A DNA stretch of 64,000 nt from Xanthobacteraceae bacterium (GTDB lineage Bacteria > Pseudomonadota > Alphaproteobacteria > Rhizobiales > Xanthobacteraceae), in NCBI GenBank assembly GCA_019746135.1, contig JAIESI010000118.1:1-64000 (forward strand). The letters run 5' to 3'. Below are positions 15,826 through 24,281 of this stretch, in pieces. The position numbers and the translations under genes were made by a program. The notes under the pieces were generated by a model. The model was not told where the DNA came from and did not search any database. It saw only the letters and a program-made list of their open reading frames with translations. Position 1 is the first letter of the stretch; each line of letters begins with the position of its first letter.

Positions 15826-16587
15826 ATGCGCCGCATCGTCCTCGCTCTTTCTGCTTCAATTGCTCTCGGGGCGCCTGCTGCGGCGCTGGTCGGCGGCGCG
15901 ACCACCGTGTCTGGCACCGGCCCCGGCCGCAACATCGTGATGATCGTCTCGACGCGCGGCAATCTCTGCACCGGCACCGCGCTCGCGCGCGACCTGGTGC
16001 TCACCGCCGGACACTGCGTCGCCCCGCCGGCGACGTATCGCATCTATCTGCCCGGCATCGCACCGCCCGGCCTGCCGCTGAAAAGCCTCGTGGTGCACCC
16101 GCGCTACAATCCGAAGGATTACGCCTCCGGCCGAGTCACCACGGATGTGGCGCTGCTCAAGCTCGAGGGGGTGCTGCCGTCCGACATCCACCCGGCGCGC
16201 CTGACCGCGCCGGCCAATGTCGCCGCCGGCGACCGCTTCGTCATCGCGGGCTATGGTGCCACCGCGATCGGCAGCGACACCGGCGCGGGCACTGCGCGCG
16301 CCGCAGCGATGGTCGCGACCGGCAAGCCCGGCAGCCTGCAGATCCGCCTGGTCGATCCGACGACGCGCGGCGAGCGCGCAGGGCTTGGCGCCTGCACCGG
16401 CGATTCCGGCGGTCCGGCGTTCGTCGAAAACGGCGGCCTCTATTCCGTGGTCGGCGTGGTGAGCTGGTCGACCGGGCCTGCCGGCTCGGCCGGATGCGGC
16501 GGGCTCACCGGCGTGACGCCGCTCGTGTCGCACCGCGCCTGGATCCTCGAGACGGCGCAGCGGCTCGGCAGCCCACTTTCGCCTTGA
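15826..16587 (+). CDS. Secreted trypsin-like serine protease (S1)
   Basis: 253 residues from the ATG at 15826, which begins a clean signal peptide (MRRIVLALSASIALGAPAAA). Complete chymotrypsin-fold triad: His63 in LTAGHC, Asp107 in TTDVALLKL, Ser194 in GDSGGPAF. Cysteines flanking His and Ser suggest disulfides, so it works in the periplasm or outside. The longer frame upstream (to 15730) would place 32 non-signal residues first and is rejected. Monocistronic as far as can be seen. Confidence 0.88.
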   Translation: MRRIVLALSASIALGAPAAALVGGATTVSGTGPGRNIVMIVSTRGNLCTGTALARDLVLTAGHCVAPPATYRIYLPGIAPPGLPLKSLVVHPRYNPKDYASGRVTTDVALLKLEGVLPSDIHPARLTAPANVAAGDRFVIAGYGATAIGSDTGAGTARAAAMVATGKPGSLQIRLVDPTTRGERAGLGACTGDSGGPAFVENGGLYSVVGVVSWSTGPAGSAGCGGLTGVTPLVSHRAWILETAQRLGSPLSP

Positions 16588-16702
16588 TGGCGGACTTCAA
16601 TCTGTCCGTCGATCGGGTGACGCGTCTGGAATTTTCCCGGCCCATAAGCGCGCCTCCGCAACTGCCTGCCAAACAGCAGACCAGTCATTGAAGGAGAGTC
16701 CC

Positions 16703-16987
16703 ATGAAGCGGTTCGTCATTGAACGTGATATCCCCGGCGTCGGCACGCTGGAGCGCGAGCAGCTCCGCGAGGCGGCGCAGAAATCGAATTCGGTGCTTCA
16801 CCAGCTCGGCCCGGACATCCAGTGGGTGCAGTCCTACGTGACGCAAGACCGGATCTATTGCGTCTACCTCGCCACCGATGTTGCGCTGATCAGGAAGCAT
16901 GCCGAGATGAGCGGCTTTCCCGCAAGCAAGGTCAGCGAAGTGAAGCGGGTCATCGATCCGAGCACCGCCGCCCCGGACGCCCGCTGA
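16703..16987 (+). CDS. DUF4242 protein
   Basis: 94 residues; ATG at 16703 follows AAGGAGAG. The opening MKRFVIERDIPGVGTL, QWVQSYVTQDRIYCVYLA and the segment after it match the small ferredoxin-like DUF4242 family, often annotated as SCO4226-type nickel-binding proteins. Function is not established. A GC-rich hairpin follows the stop. Confidence 0.8.
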   Translation: MKRFVIERDIPGVGTLEREQLREAAQKSNSVLHQLGPDIQWVQSYVTQDRIYCVYLATDVALIRKHAEMSGFPASKVSEVKRVIDPSTAAPDAR

Positions 16988-17024
16988 CGCCGGGGCGGGG
17001 ACACCGGCGTGGTGTCGATGGAGC

Positions 17025-17055
17025 GGCGCGGCCCGCGGGGCCGCGCCTCTCCTTT
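17025..17055 (+). terminator. Probable terminator after the DUF4242 gene
   Basis: Perfect 10-bp stem GGCGCGGCCC / GGGCCGCGCC (17025-17034, 17038-17047) with loop GCG, followed by TCTCCTTT. Strong stem, weak T-tract. Confidence 0.6.
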
Positions 17056-17313
17056 GAACCCGATCGCATGGCCTTGCGGCGTACGGACTTGATCGCGGCG
17101 GCCGCATCCGGTTCCCACTCAGTGCCCGACCGAGGCCGTTGCGAGATCGACGCGATTGCAGGGTTTCCTTGTGCTCAATCGCGGCCAAGGCGCACGGAAC
17201 CCACCATGGCCCATTGACAGCGGCGCAGCCCTTTCCGCTAGATTTCACCTTCCAGGCAACGGACTCGGGGGAATGCGTTGCCAGCGTTAGGGCAGACTGA
17301 CTCATTCTGGGGT

Positions 17314-18098
17314 ATGCGCGCGCTCGAGTTCGTGGACTCGATCGAGCGCGCGCGATCACCTGCCGACGTCATGAAGCTTTTCAACCAGTCGATCGCCGAG
17401 GCCAGCTTCAACGCTTATGTGATGGTCGGCTTGCCGGACAATGTCACGACCTTCCCCAAGCGACTGATGGCGAACGGCTGGCCGGACGAGTGGGCCGATC
17501 TCTACATCAAGGAAAATCTTTGCGAGGTCGATCCGGTGGCGCTGCACTGCATGCGGACGGTCGATCCTTTCGATTGGAGCGCAGCTCCACTCGAACCGGC
17601 GCGCGAGCGCAAATCGCTGAGCGTGATGCAACGGGCGTCGGACTTTCGCATGAAGCACGGGTTTTGCGTTCCGATCCACTACGGCGACGGATCGGGTGGC
17701 GCGGCCGTCAGCATCGCCGGCGAGCAGCCGGACCTGGCGCGAGGCGTCCGTTCCGCCACATCTTCGTCGTCCGCGAGCGCCGAGGCGAAGTTTCGGGCGG
17801 CGTGGAGTCGCACATTCTGTCGGGAACCATGGAGTACGCCCTCGCCGCGGACATCCTTCAATTCACGATCGTGATGGAGACGTGGTGGATCCCTCGCCTT
17901 CAGGAGATCGGCTGGAACGTGAAGCCCCTCGGCATTCCGGTCGACATCAAGGGCATGCTCACCGTCGGGGTCTCGGTCGACGTCACCGAACGGGCCTGGG
18001 AGGAGACGCGCCATCATCGCGCCATCCCCGGGTCCGTGCTGGTCTGGAACGGGATCGATCCGCCGTCTCACCCCATTCGCCGTGTCGATGCAGCATAA
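17314..18098 (+). pseudogene. luxR-luxI fusion remnant
   Basis: From the ATG at 17314 the frame encodes a LuxR-type autoinducer-binding domain (LEFVDSIERARSPADVM ... GWPDEWADLYIKENL ... FDW ... KHGFCVPIHYGDGSGGAAVS) that stops making sense near 17735, before any HTH domain. From about 17735 to the TAA at 18096 another frame encodes the C-terminal half of a LuxI-type acyl-homoserine-lactone synthase (SGTMEYALAADILQFTIV, METWWIPRLQEIGWNVKPLG). The HTH of LuxR and the first half of LuxI are missing, so a deletion of some hundreds of bases joined the two genes out of frame. No functional product is expected. Confidence 0.72.
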
Positions 18099-18108
18099 GG
18101 AGAAACTC

Positions 18109-18504
18109 ATGGCTTCGCGAAGGCAAACGGCTCGCCCCGAACATCCGCAACGCCAACAACGGCAGAAGCATCCGGCCCCCGAACGCAGCCTGACCGAGGT
18201 GCTGCACAAACTGGTGGAGCAGTCGGAAAACCCGGCGGTCCTTCTGGAGCTTTATTACTGGAGCCAGGAGAAGGATTTGGCGGCACTGATGCGGAATTAT
18301 CTGCAGCTCCCCCCGGCCTCGCGGAGGTTGTTGAGCGCTTTTCTCGATATTGCCAAGGGTGACCCGGTTTCAGTGGACGCCAAAGTCTGCCACAATGGCG
18401 ATGTGGTTTTGTCGTCGGCGGCGGTCGCCAAGATGCTGAAGACGCTCAACCAGAAGCTCGATCCGGCGGCCCAGTGGCCGGAGCAGGCAAAGTCCGTACA
18501 CTGA
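18109..18504 (+). CDS. Hypothetical protein upstream of XRE regulator
   Basis: 131 residues; ATG at 18109 follows AAGGAGAAA. Basic, Gln-rich N-terminus (1-30), then a helical region with SLTEVLHKLVEQSENPAVL and ELYYWSQEKDLAALMRNYL. No family recognised. It starts 11 bases after the luxI remnant and ends 20 bases before the XRE regulator gene, so the two form a small operon; a partner of the regulator is possible. Confidence 0.7.
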   Translation: MASRRQTARPEHPQRQQRQKHPAPERSLTEVLHKLVEQSENPAVLLELYYWSQEKDLAALMRNYLQLPPASRRLLSAFLDIAKGDPVSVDAKVCHNGDVVLSSAAVAKMLKTLNQKLDPAAQWPEQAKSVH

Positions 18505-18524
18505 GGCATAGGAGGCAGATTTCC

Positions 18525-18923
18525 TTGGCCAAGCGCGCCGATCCGACCGACAAATTTGTCGGCCAAAACATTCGCCTCTTCCGCAAGGCCAAGGGTTTGT
18601 CGCAGACCCAGCTTGGCGAGGCGATCGGCGTCACGTTTCAACAGGTGCAGAAATACGAGAACGGGTTCAATCGCGTTGGATCGAGCCGCCTGGCCAGGAT
18701 CGCAACCGCGTTGGAAGTCCCGGTGCAGAGCTTCTTTGATGGAATCCTGCCGGAGCAGGATCGACCGGGGCCCGCCGAGTCGGTTGGCGACATGCTTGGG
18801 ACGCCTTATGCCTTGGATATGCTGAAGGCGCTGTCGCACATTTCGAATCCCAAAGTCCGGCGGGCGCTGGTGGCTTTGGCTGAGAGCATCGCCACACAGA
18901 AAAACAGCGAGCGCCGTCGCTGA
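18525..18923 (+). CDS. XRE-family HTH regulator
   Basis: 132 residues from a TTG at 18525, chosen for TAGGAGGC just upstream; no ATG fits. The helix-turn-helix covers about 11-65: GQNIRLFRKAKGLSQTQLGE AIGVTFQQVQKYENG (written in two parts), the rhizobial type that begins KRADPTDKFVG. A helical C-terminal tail follows. Probably a repressor acting on its own operon; targets unknown. A palindromic repeat follows within ten bases of the stop. Confidence 0.85.
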   Translation: MAKRADPTDKFVGQNIRLFRKAKGLSQTQLGEAIGVTFQQVQKYENGFNRVGSSRLARIATALEVPVQSFFDGILPEQDRPGPAESVGDMLGTPYALDMLKALSHISNPKVRRALVALAESIATQKNSERRR

Positions 18924-18932
18924 TCCCGCTTC

Positions 18933-18980
18933 GCTCGCCACAGCGCGTCGAAGACGCGCGTGAACGCGCTGATGGCGAGC
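18933..18980. repeat. Dispersed palindrome, complete copy
   Basis: The clearest copy of the family: outer arms GCTCGCCA (18933-18940) and TGGCGAGC (18973-18980), and inner arms CAGCGCGT... / ...ACGCGCTG around tcgaagacgcgcgtga. It can fold over its whole length. Located after the XRE gene. Confidence 0.85.
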
Positions 18981-19077
18981 TACGCAGGACCAAAGCCCGC
19001 CCTTCATGGACCAAGCCAGCGAATGTTTCTGCGTTCGGCTTAAAGGTTGATTCACGGCCGGGCGGCGACAGTCCGGC

Positions 19078-19431
19078 ATGCAGCTTCTTCTGCAGATCGT
19101 GCTCCTGATCGGCACCGTCTCGTTCGCCGCCGCGGTCTATTTCGGTACGGTTGCCTTTCACGAGGCGCGGCCGAAGTTTCCACTGCGATTCCAGGACGAG
19201 CCCACCGCGCGCTATGCGATGGACACCCTGGTCCGGCACCGGCCGGTCTCCAACAGCACGCGGCGCAAGTACCTGACGTCGGTCGCCTGCCTGGCCATCG
19301 CCGCGGCCTGTGCCGCATTTGGCTTCGCGATCCACGGCTCGCTGGCCGGCGCGATCGGCTTTGGCGGCGTGTTCGTGCTCGCCATGTCCTTTGCGCTGGC
19401 GCGCTTCATGAAGCATCGCGACGCATTTTAA
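19078..19431 (+). CDS. Small membrane protein of unknown function
   Basis: 117 residues. Hydrophobic segments at about 3-25 and 68-105 (the latter long enough for two passes) with a soluble stretch between. No family recognised. Upstream lies the dispersed palindrome; downstream about 280 bases precede the large coiled-coil gene. The weak ribosome site leaves the start somewhat open. Confidence 0.6.
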   Translation: MQLLLQIVLLIGTVSFAAAVYFGTVAFHEARPKFPLRFQDEPTARYAMDTLVRHRPVSNSTRRKYLTSVACLAIAAACAAFGFAIHGSLAGAIGFGGVFVLAMSFALARFMKHRDAF

Positions 19432-19709
19432 GAAGAACGGCTGCCTCTGCCGGCCTCTGAACGGCGCCGCGCTGGCCAGCCCCTGCTCTCCAGCCTGGGC
19501 AAGCTCCGGAGCGAGCCGCCCCACGTTTCCCGCGCTGCGTGTCGCGCGAGCCACGCCGCACTTGTTGATTTCCCGCATTCCACGCCGGATTCGGCAGGGG
19601 ATTCTGAATGAACTTTCAGGAAGCCGCGTTGGAGCCGGCCTTGCGGCACGGTATAAAATGCTCGCTTTGCAAATCCGGGCAAATCACAGCCGCGGACGGG
19701 GGTTTTGAA

Positions 19710-22700
19710 ATGTTTTTCGCCATGCCTCGCGTACGGCGCGCCGCACTTCTTGTCGTGACGACGGCAGCCTTTGCAGCGGCACCCCATCCGCGACCGGCGC
19801 AGGCCGTCGAGATGCGCGACATTGCCGGCTGGTGGCTCGCGATCGACGACACGTTTCCCAAGCTTTGGAAGGGTGGCGCCATCGCCCCGATGGAAGAGGT
19901 GCTGCAGATCAATCCCGACGGCCGCGTCACCAACCGCGTGATGAATTTCTGGGCCGGCGGCCATCGCGCCTGTCTCGAGAACAAGGTGTGCAGCGACGTG
20001 CCGCAGGTCGCGACCGGCCGGGTGCGCGTCAGCGGCGACAAGCTGAGCTTCATGAACGTCGTTGCCTCCACCGCGCGCCTCGACACGCCGTCCGGCGAAG
20101 CGCTGGTGCGCAAGGAGGCGATCACCGCCTCCGCAAACTGGACCGTGCGGCTCGACGGCGAGCGCCTGGTGCTGCGCGTCGGCCCGCCCAACCGCGTCCG
20201 CACGCTGGTCCGCGTCGATCTCGACCGGCTGCGGCGGCTTCACGCCGGCATGCAGCTCGCGTCGTGGGCACCGGCCGAGCACTGGCGCTGCTTCCTCGGC
20301 AACGCCACCGCGCGCGACAAGGCGTTCGCGCCGCTGCGGACCGGCCGCGCCGCGGCTGCGGCCACGCCCGAGTTTCTCGACAACTATCTCGATCTCGCGA
20401 CCTATATCGGCGCGATCCGCTCGGCGATGGCCATCCCGGCGATCGACGAGACCAACGAGGACCGCCGCAAGCTTCTCTCGGTCGAGCCCGAAGAGGTGCT
20501 GGTGCAGCACTTCGAGGGCGTGCTGCGGCCGCCGTCGGTCGAGGACCGCGGCCGCCTCAACGACGTGCTGGCCTATATCGATCGGCACGCCCGCGCGATG
20601 ATCGCGCACGACGCGGTCGCCGCCACCGCTGCGCAGGCGAAGTCCCGCGCCGATGCCGCCGCGGCCGAGGCCGCGCGCCTCGGCAGGATCGCCCGCGACA
20701 CGGCCAACGCCGCATCCGCCGCCCAGGCGCGTGCAAAGACCGCGGCCACCGAGTTGCAGCAGGCCCGCAATTCCGCCGCGGCTCAGGCCGAAACCGCCAG
20801 GAAAGCCACCGACAGTGCCGCCGAGGCCGAAGCCGCCGTATCAGCACGGCAGAACGCCGCCGCAGCCGCACAGGCCGCCCACGAGGCCGCGCGCCGCGCC
20901 GCCGCCGAGCAGCAGCAGAAGGTCGACGCCGTCACCCGCAGCGCCGCCGAATTGCAGCAGAAGGCCGAGGCCGCGGCGCGTCAGGCTGCCGATCTCCATC
21001 AGAAGTCGGAGGCTGCCAAGGCCGCGGCCGCAGCGCAGCAGCAGAGGGCCGAGGCCGCGAACAGCGCAGCCCTCGAGCAGCAGCGCAAGCTCGAAGCGGC
21101 CAAGGCCGTTGCCGAGGCCGAGCAGCAGAAGTATCTCGCCGCCAAGGCCAAGGCCGACGCGCAGCAGGACCTGAGCGCCAAGCATGCCGCGGCCGCCCAC
21201 GAGGCCGCGCGCCGGGCCGCCGCCGAACGGCAGCAGCAGGTCGAAGCCGTCGCCCGCAGCGTCGCCGAACTGCGGCAGGCGCTCGAGGTTGAAACGCGTC
21301 GCGCTGCCGGGTTGCAGCAGAACCTGGCTGCCGCCAGGGCCGCGGCCACGGCGCAGCAGCAGAAGGCCGAGGCCGCAAACGTCACGGCTCTCGAGCAGCA
21401 GCGCAAGCTCGACGCGGCCAAGACCGTTGCCGAGGCCGAGCAGCAGAAATATCTCGCCGCCAAGGCCAAGGCCGACCCCGAGCAGGATGCCAGCGGCAGG
21501 CAGACCGCGGCCGCCGCGGAATTCAGCGACAGCCTCGCTGCCCTGCAAAAGACCACCGAGGCCGCCGAGGCGCTGCTCAATCGCACCGCCGCCGCCGTAC
21601 AGCAGCTGTCGAACGCCGCCGCGAACGCCAATTCGCCGGTGGCCGCGGCCGCACGGGAGGCCGCGGAGGCCACCTCCACCTTGCAGGCCGCGTTGCGGCT
21701 CACGACCGCATCGCTGACGCTCGCCGCCCGCGCGCGCGAGCGCACCCAAGCGGCGGCCGCCGGCGTGGCATCGCAGGCGTCCGAGCTTTCCCGCGCCGCC
21801 GAGGCCGCACGGCAGGTCGCCAACAACGCCGCCGGCGCGGCGAAAGCCGCCGAGGCCGCGCGTGATGCGGCGAAAGCCGCAGCCGAGACGGCGGTGAAGG
21901 ACGCCGCCGATCGCGTCCGCGACGTGCAGAATGCCGAGCGGCTTGTCGCGGAGGCGCGCGAGGTGGTTGCCGCCACTTCGACCGCGGCCGAGGCCGCTTC
22001 GCTCGCGGCCGAGCTTTCGCGTGCCGCCGCGGCCGCGCAGCAGGTCGCAAACAATGCCGCCGACGCGGCGAAGACGGCCGAGGCCGCGCGTGATGCGGCG
22101 AAAGCCGCAGCCGAGGCGGCCGCCAAGGACGCCGCCGATCGCGCGCGCGACGCGCAGACTGCCGAGCGGGTTGTCGCCGACGCCCGCGAGGCGCTTGCCG
22201 CCGCGGAAGCGGCCCGCGACAAGGAAAAGGCGCGGATCCCGGTTGAAACGCAGGAGGCAGCGCGCACCGCGGCTGTCGCGCAGACCGCTTTGCAGCAGGC
22301 CGACGACGCCAAGCGCGCAAGCGAGGCCGCCGCGGCGCTTGCCATCAAGCTCAGGGCCGAGGCGGATCACGCAAGCCGGGAGTCCGCGCGCCGCGCCGAT
22401 GTGACGCAGACCGTATCCAGGACGGCGAGCGCCGCCGACGATGCCGCGAACGCCGCAACCGAACGCGAACGCCAGGCCAAGGTGCCGGCCGATGCCGCGG
22501 CGCAGGCCGCGGCCAAGGTGAAGAAGGAGCAGGACGAGACCGCGAACGCCGCAAGAACCGCGCTCGAAGCGATGCAGGCCGTGGCCGAAAGCCAACCCAA
22601 ATCGGAGAAGCTTGCGCCGATCGCCGGGGCCGATATCGCTGCCTTCGCCCATATCGTCGGCGAAAGCGATGCCGCCAAGAAGCTGTTCTGCCGCGGTCCC

Positions 22701-22880
22701 TACACCGTCGGCGAACCGGCGCAGCCGGAGGCGTCAGCCCCCGTCGTCGCGACGTCGGGTGCCGCGCCCGTCACAGCGGTCCCTGCGGTGGCGACGCCGG
22801 CGACGACCACACAAGCCGAGCCGGCTGCCGTCGCCGCGCCGAAGCCTGCGGCGCGGCCTTCGTCAGCGCCCCGCCGGTAA
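19710..22880 (+). CDS. Large secreted alanine-rich coiled-coil protein
   Basis: About 1,056 residues from the ATG at 19710 (a longer frame opens at 19608, but the signal peptide begins here: MPRVRRAALLVVTTAAFAAA at 19722). Residues about 30-290 form a folded domain (RDIAGWWLAIDD, FWAGGHRACLENKVCSD). From about 295 to 950 it is an Ala/Glu/Gln/Arg-rich coiled coil of heptad type, containing a 106-residue tandem duplication and a 76-residue tandem duplication. The tail is Pro/Ala-rich. Secreted to the periplasm or cell surface. The role is unknown; a long spacer or scaffold is suggested. No similar gene nearby. Confidence 0.8.
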   Translation: MFFAMPRVRRAALLVVTTAAFAAAPHPRPAQAVEMRDIAGWWLAIDDTFPKLWKGGAIAPMEEVLQINPDGRVTNRVMNFWAGGHRACLENKVCSDVPQVATGRVRVSGDKLSFMNVVASTARLDTPSGEALVRKEAITASANWTVRLDGERLVLRVGPPNRVRTLVRVDLDRLRRLHAGMQLASWAPAEHWRCFLGNATARDKAFAPLRTGRAAAAATPEFLDNYLDLATYIGAIRSAMAIPAIDETNEDRRKLLSVEPEEVLVQHFEGVLRPPSVEDRGRLNDVLAYIDRHARAMIAHDAVAATAAQAKSRADAAAAEAARLGRIARDTANAASAAQARAKTAATELQQARNSAAAQAETARKATDSAAEAEAAVSARQNAAAAAQAAHEAARRAAAEQQQKVDAVTRSAAELQQKAEAAARQAADLHQKSEAAKAAAAAQQQRAEAANSAALEQQRKLEAAKAVAEAEQQKYLAAKAKADAQQDLSAKHAAAAHEAARRAAAERQQQVEAVARSVAELRQALEVETRRAAGLQQNLAAARAAATAQQQKAEAANVTALEQQRKLDAAKTVAEAEQQKYLAAKAKADPEQDASGRQTAAAAEFSDSLAALQKTTEAAEALLNRTAAAVQQLSNAAANANSPVAAAAREAAEATSTLQAALRLTTASLTLAARARERTQAAAAGVASQASELSRAAEAARQVANNAAGAAKAAEAARDAAKAAAETAVKDAADRVRDVQNAERLVAEAREVVAATSTAAEAASLAAELSRAAAAAQQVANNAADAAKTAEAARDAAKAAAEAAAKDAADRARDAQTAERVVADAREALAAAEAARDKEKARIPVETQEAARTAAVAQTALQQADDAKRASEAAAALAIKLRAEADHASRESARRADVTQTVSRTASAADDAANAATERERQAKVPADAAAQAAAKVKKEQDETANAARTALEAMQAVAESQPKSEKLAPIAGADIAAFAHIVGESDAAKKLFCRGPYTVGEPAQPEASAPVVATSGAAPVTAVPAVATPATTTQAEPAAVAAPKPAARPSSAPRR
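20877..21490 (+). repeat. 318-bp tandem duplication inside the coiled-coil gene
   Basis: Two units starting at 20877 and 21195 (period 318 bp, 106 codons). Landmarks recur in order: HEAARRAAAE, LEQQRKLEAAK / LEQQRKLDAAK and EAEQQKYLAAKAKAD. Divergence between units is mostly substitutions, so the duplication is not recent. Confidence 0.85.
21783..22238 (+). repeat. 228-bp tandem duplication inside the coiled-coil gene
   Basis: Two units starting at 21783 and 22011 (period 228 bp, 76 codons), both opening ELSRAA and carrying AEAARDAAKAAAE and KDAADR. Separate from the 318-bp duplication upstream. Confidence 0.85.
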
Positions 22881-23126
22881 GCGCGACACCCTATAGCGCG
22901 CCGGCCGCCCTGCGGCCTGCCGACGGCCCGGACGCGGTGCCGGACCGGCTGAGGTGTGCATAAAGGCACAGCACGGCCCTCGCCATCGCCCGAAGCCCGC
23001 GGCGTCCATGAACTCGCGGGCCTGTCCATTCGACATACCGGCAAGTCGCGATTTTTTGATGCGGAACCCGACACCAGTCCCCGTGGTTGATGTCGCGAAA
23101 TGCCGAAAGGCTTAAAGGAGCCTTCA

Positions 23127-23339
23127 ATGGCCAGGATCGTCATTCGCTGCGAATACAGCGGCAACTACGTGCTGAGCGGCTTCGACACGCAAACCATGCA
23201 GTCGGCGCTGAGCCGCAAGATTTTCTGCCCCTACTGCGTCGCCGAGCACACCTGGGCCGACCAGGCCTTCAGCGCGATCGAGGTTCGTGGCAACGAGAAG
23301 CCCGGGCGGCCGAAGCCGCAGGTGCGCCGCGCGAGCTGA
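23127..23339 (+). CDS. Small CPYC-containing protein
   Basis: 70 residues; the ATG at 23127 follows AAAGGAGCC. Cysteines at 8 and in CPYC, with a His in EHTW nearby, suggest a half zinc ribbon or a small redox motif. Basic tail. Family not recognised; this type of short protein is common in rhizobia. Confidence 0.7.
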   Translation: MARIVIRCEYSGNYVLSGFDTQTMQSALSRKIFCPYCVAEHTWADQAFSAIEVRGNEKPGRPKPQVRRAS

Positions 23340-23353
23340 GCACGGCCCAGAGA

Positions 23354-23611
23354 TCAGAGCAGCCGGTAGCCCATCAGCAGGCGCGCACCGACGCCCGGCC
23401 GCAATTGTCGCGCCACCCGCCTCCAGAAGCGTCTGTGCTCCGGGCCGCCGCGCGCGCGCGCCGAGTTCCGCGCGATGCCATAGGCCGCCGCGCCGTACCG
23501 CTCCCGCATGTCAATGACCGCAACGTCGATCTGGCGGCGGTACTCGAAGCGGCGTCCCCGCCACAGCACCAGCCAGCTCGGGCGTTGCGAATCCCCCGTG
23601 TGCATCGCCAT
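23354..23611 (-). CDS. Small basic hypothetical protein
   Basis: 85 residues from the ATG at 23611. Contains SWLVLWRGRRFEYRRQIDVA and an Arg-rich second half ending LLMGYRLL. Convergent with the CPYC protein gene, 14 bases apart. Called because composition and ending look protein-like and nothing else occupies the space; the upstream extension of the frame (to 23776) looks random. Confidence 0.45.
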   Translation of the reverse strand: MAMHTGDSQRPSWLVLWRGRRFEYRRQIDVAVIDMRERYGAAAYGIARNSARARGGPEHRRFWRRVARQLRPGVGARLLMGYRLL

Positions 23612-23841
23612 CGGACGCGTGCTTAATATGAGTCGCGCAAGCTGTGGAGACTTTACATCGCGGCGATTGCGCGAACGGAAATTTTGATTCGCGATTCGCG
23701 CGCGTGTCGCTCGCCACATTTCGCCTGCCTCATTCGTTCCCCCGAAAATCCATTCCCGCCGCATTGCCGTCGGCAACAGGCCACACTTGTCTGCCGCTAT
23801 GGCTCGTGGCTGGGCTTGTCACTCGAACGTGGGGACGATCG

Positions 23842-24102
23842 ATGATGAACGTGGAAAGCTATCGCCAGTATGCCGCCGACTGCGTCCGCAAGGCGCAAGG
23901 CGAGGAGACGCCGGAGGAGCGCAACATCGTGCTCAATGTTGCGCTCGCCTGGCTGCGCCTCGCGCGGCAGACCGAGACGATGGAAGCCGCTGCGGACGAC
24001 AGTGCCGGGGCCGAAGACGAGTCCGGGCTGGCCGCGGAAGCCGCCGATGACGGCACCGACGAGGCGGGACCAGGGGACGACGCACCCCGCCTCGCCTCCT
24101 GA
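23842..24102 (+). CDS. Small acidic hypothetical protein
   Basis: 86 residues; ATG pair at 23842/23845. N-terminal helix MNVESYRQYAADCVRKAQ and NVALAWLRLARQTE form a helical pair resembling short proteins common in Bradyrhizobium relatives; the second half is a low-complexity acidic Ala/Asp/Glu tail. Function unknown. A strong terminator follows 24 bases after the stop. Confidence 0.7.
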   Translation: MMNVESYRQYAADCVRKAQGEETPEERNIVLNVALAWLRLARQTETMEAAADDSAGAEDESGLAAEAADDGTDEAGPGDDAPRLAS

Positions 24103-24125
24103 TCCGGAGCACGGCTCGCGTTTCA

Positions 24126-24163
24126 CCTCCCCGTCGCGCCGCGACGGGGAGGTTTTCTTTTTT
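24126..24163 (+). terminator. Rho-independent terminator
   Basis: Perfect 12-bp stem CCTCCCCGTCGC / GCGACGGGGAGG (24126-24137, 24141-24152), loop GCC, then TTTTCTTTTTT. Ends the small acidic protein transcript. Confidence 0.95.
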
Positions 24164-24281
24164 GGGCTCTGCCGCAGCCAACGCGGTGGTTTACCGCAGG
24201 ACATCCGGCACGGCCTGCGGCATGATCGGCGGCAGAAGACCAAGAAACGCACCAAGAAACTTCAGCGATGGGAGACGTCCG

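Noticed and set aside
15426-16043. 205-codon minus-strand ORF
   Set aside because: Overlaps the protease coding region and the end of the Cys-rich gene; Arg/Ala-rich shadow composition.
20841-22652. Long minus-strand ORFs of 603 and 449 residues opposite the coiled-coil gene
   Set aside because: They are Gly/Leu/Arg- or Ala/Ser-rich mirror images of the Ala-rich sense repeat, with no domain or ribosome site; GC-rich codon bias produces such shadows.
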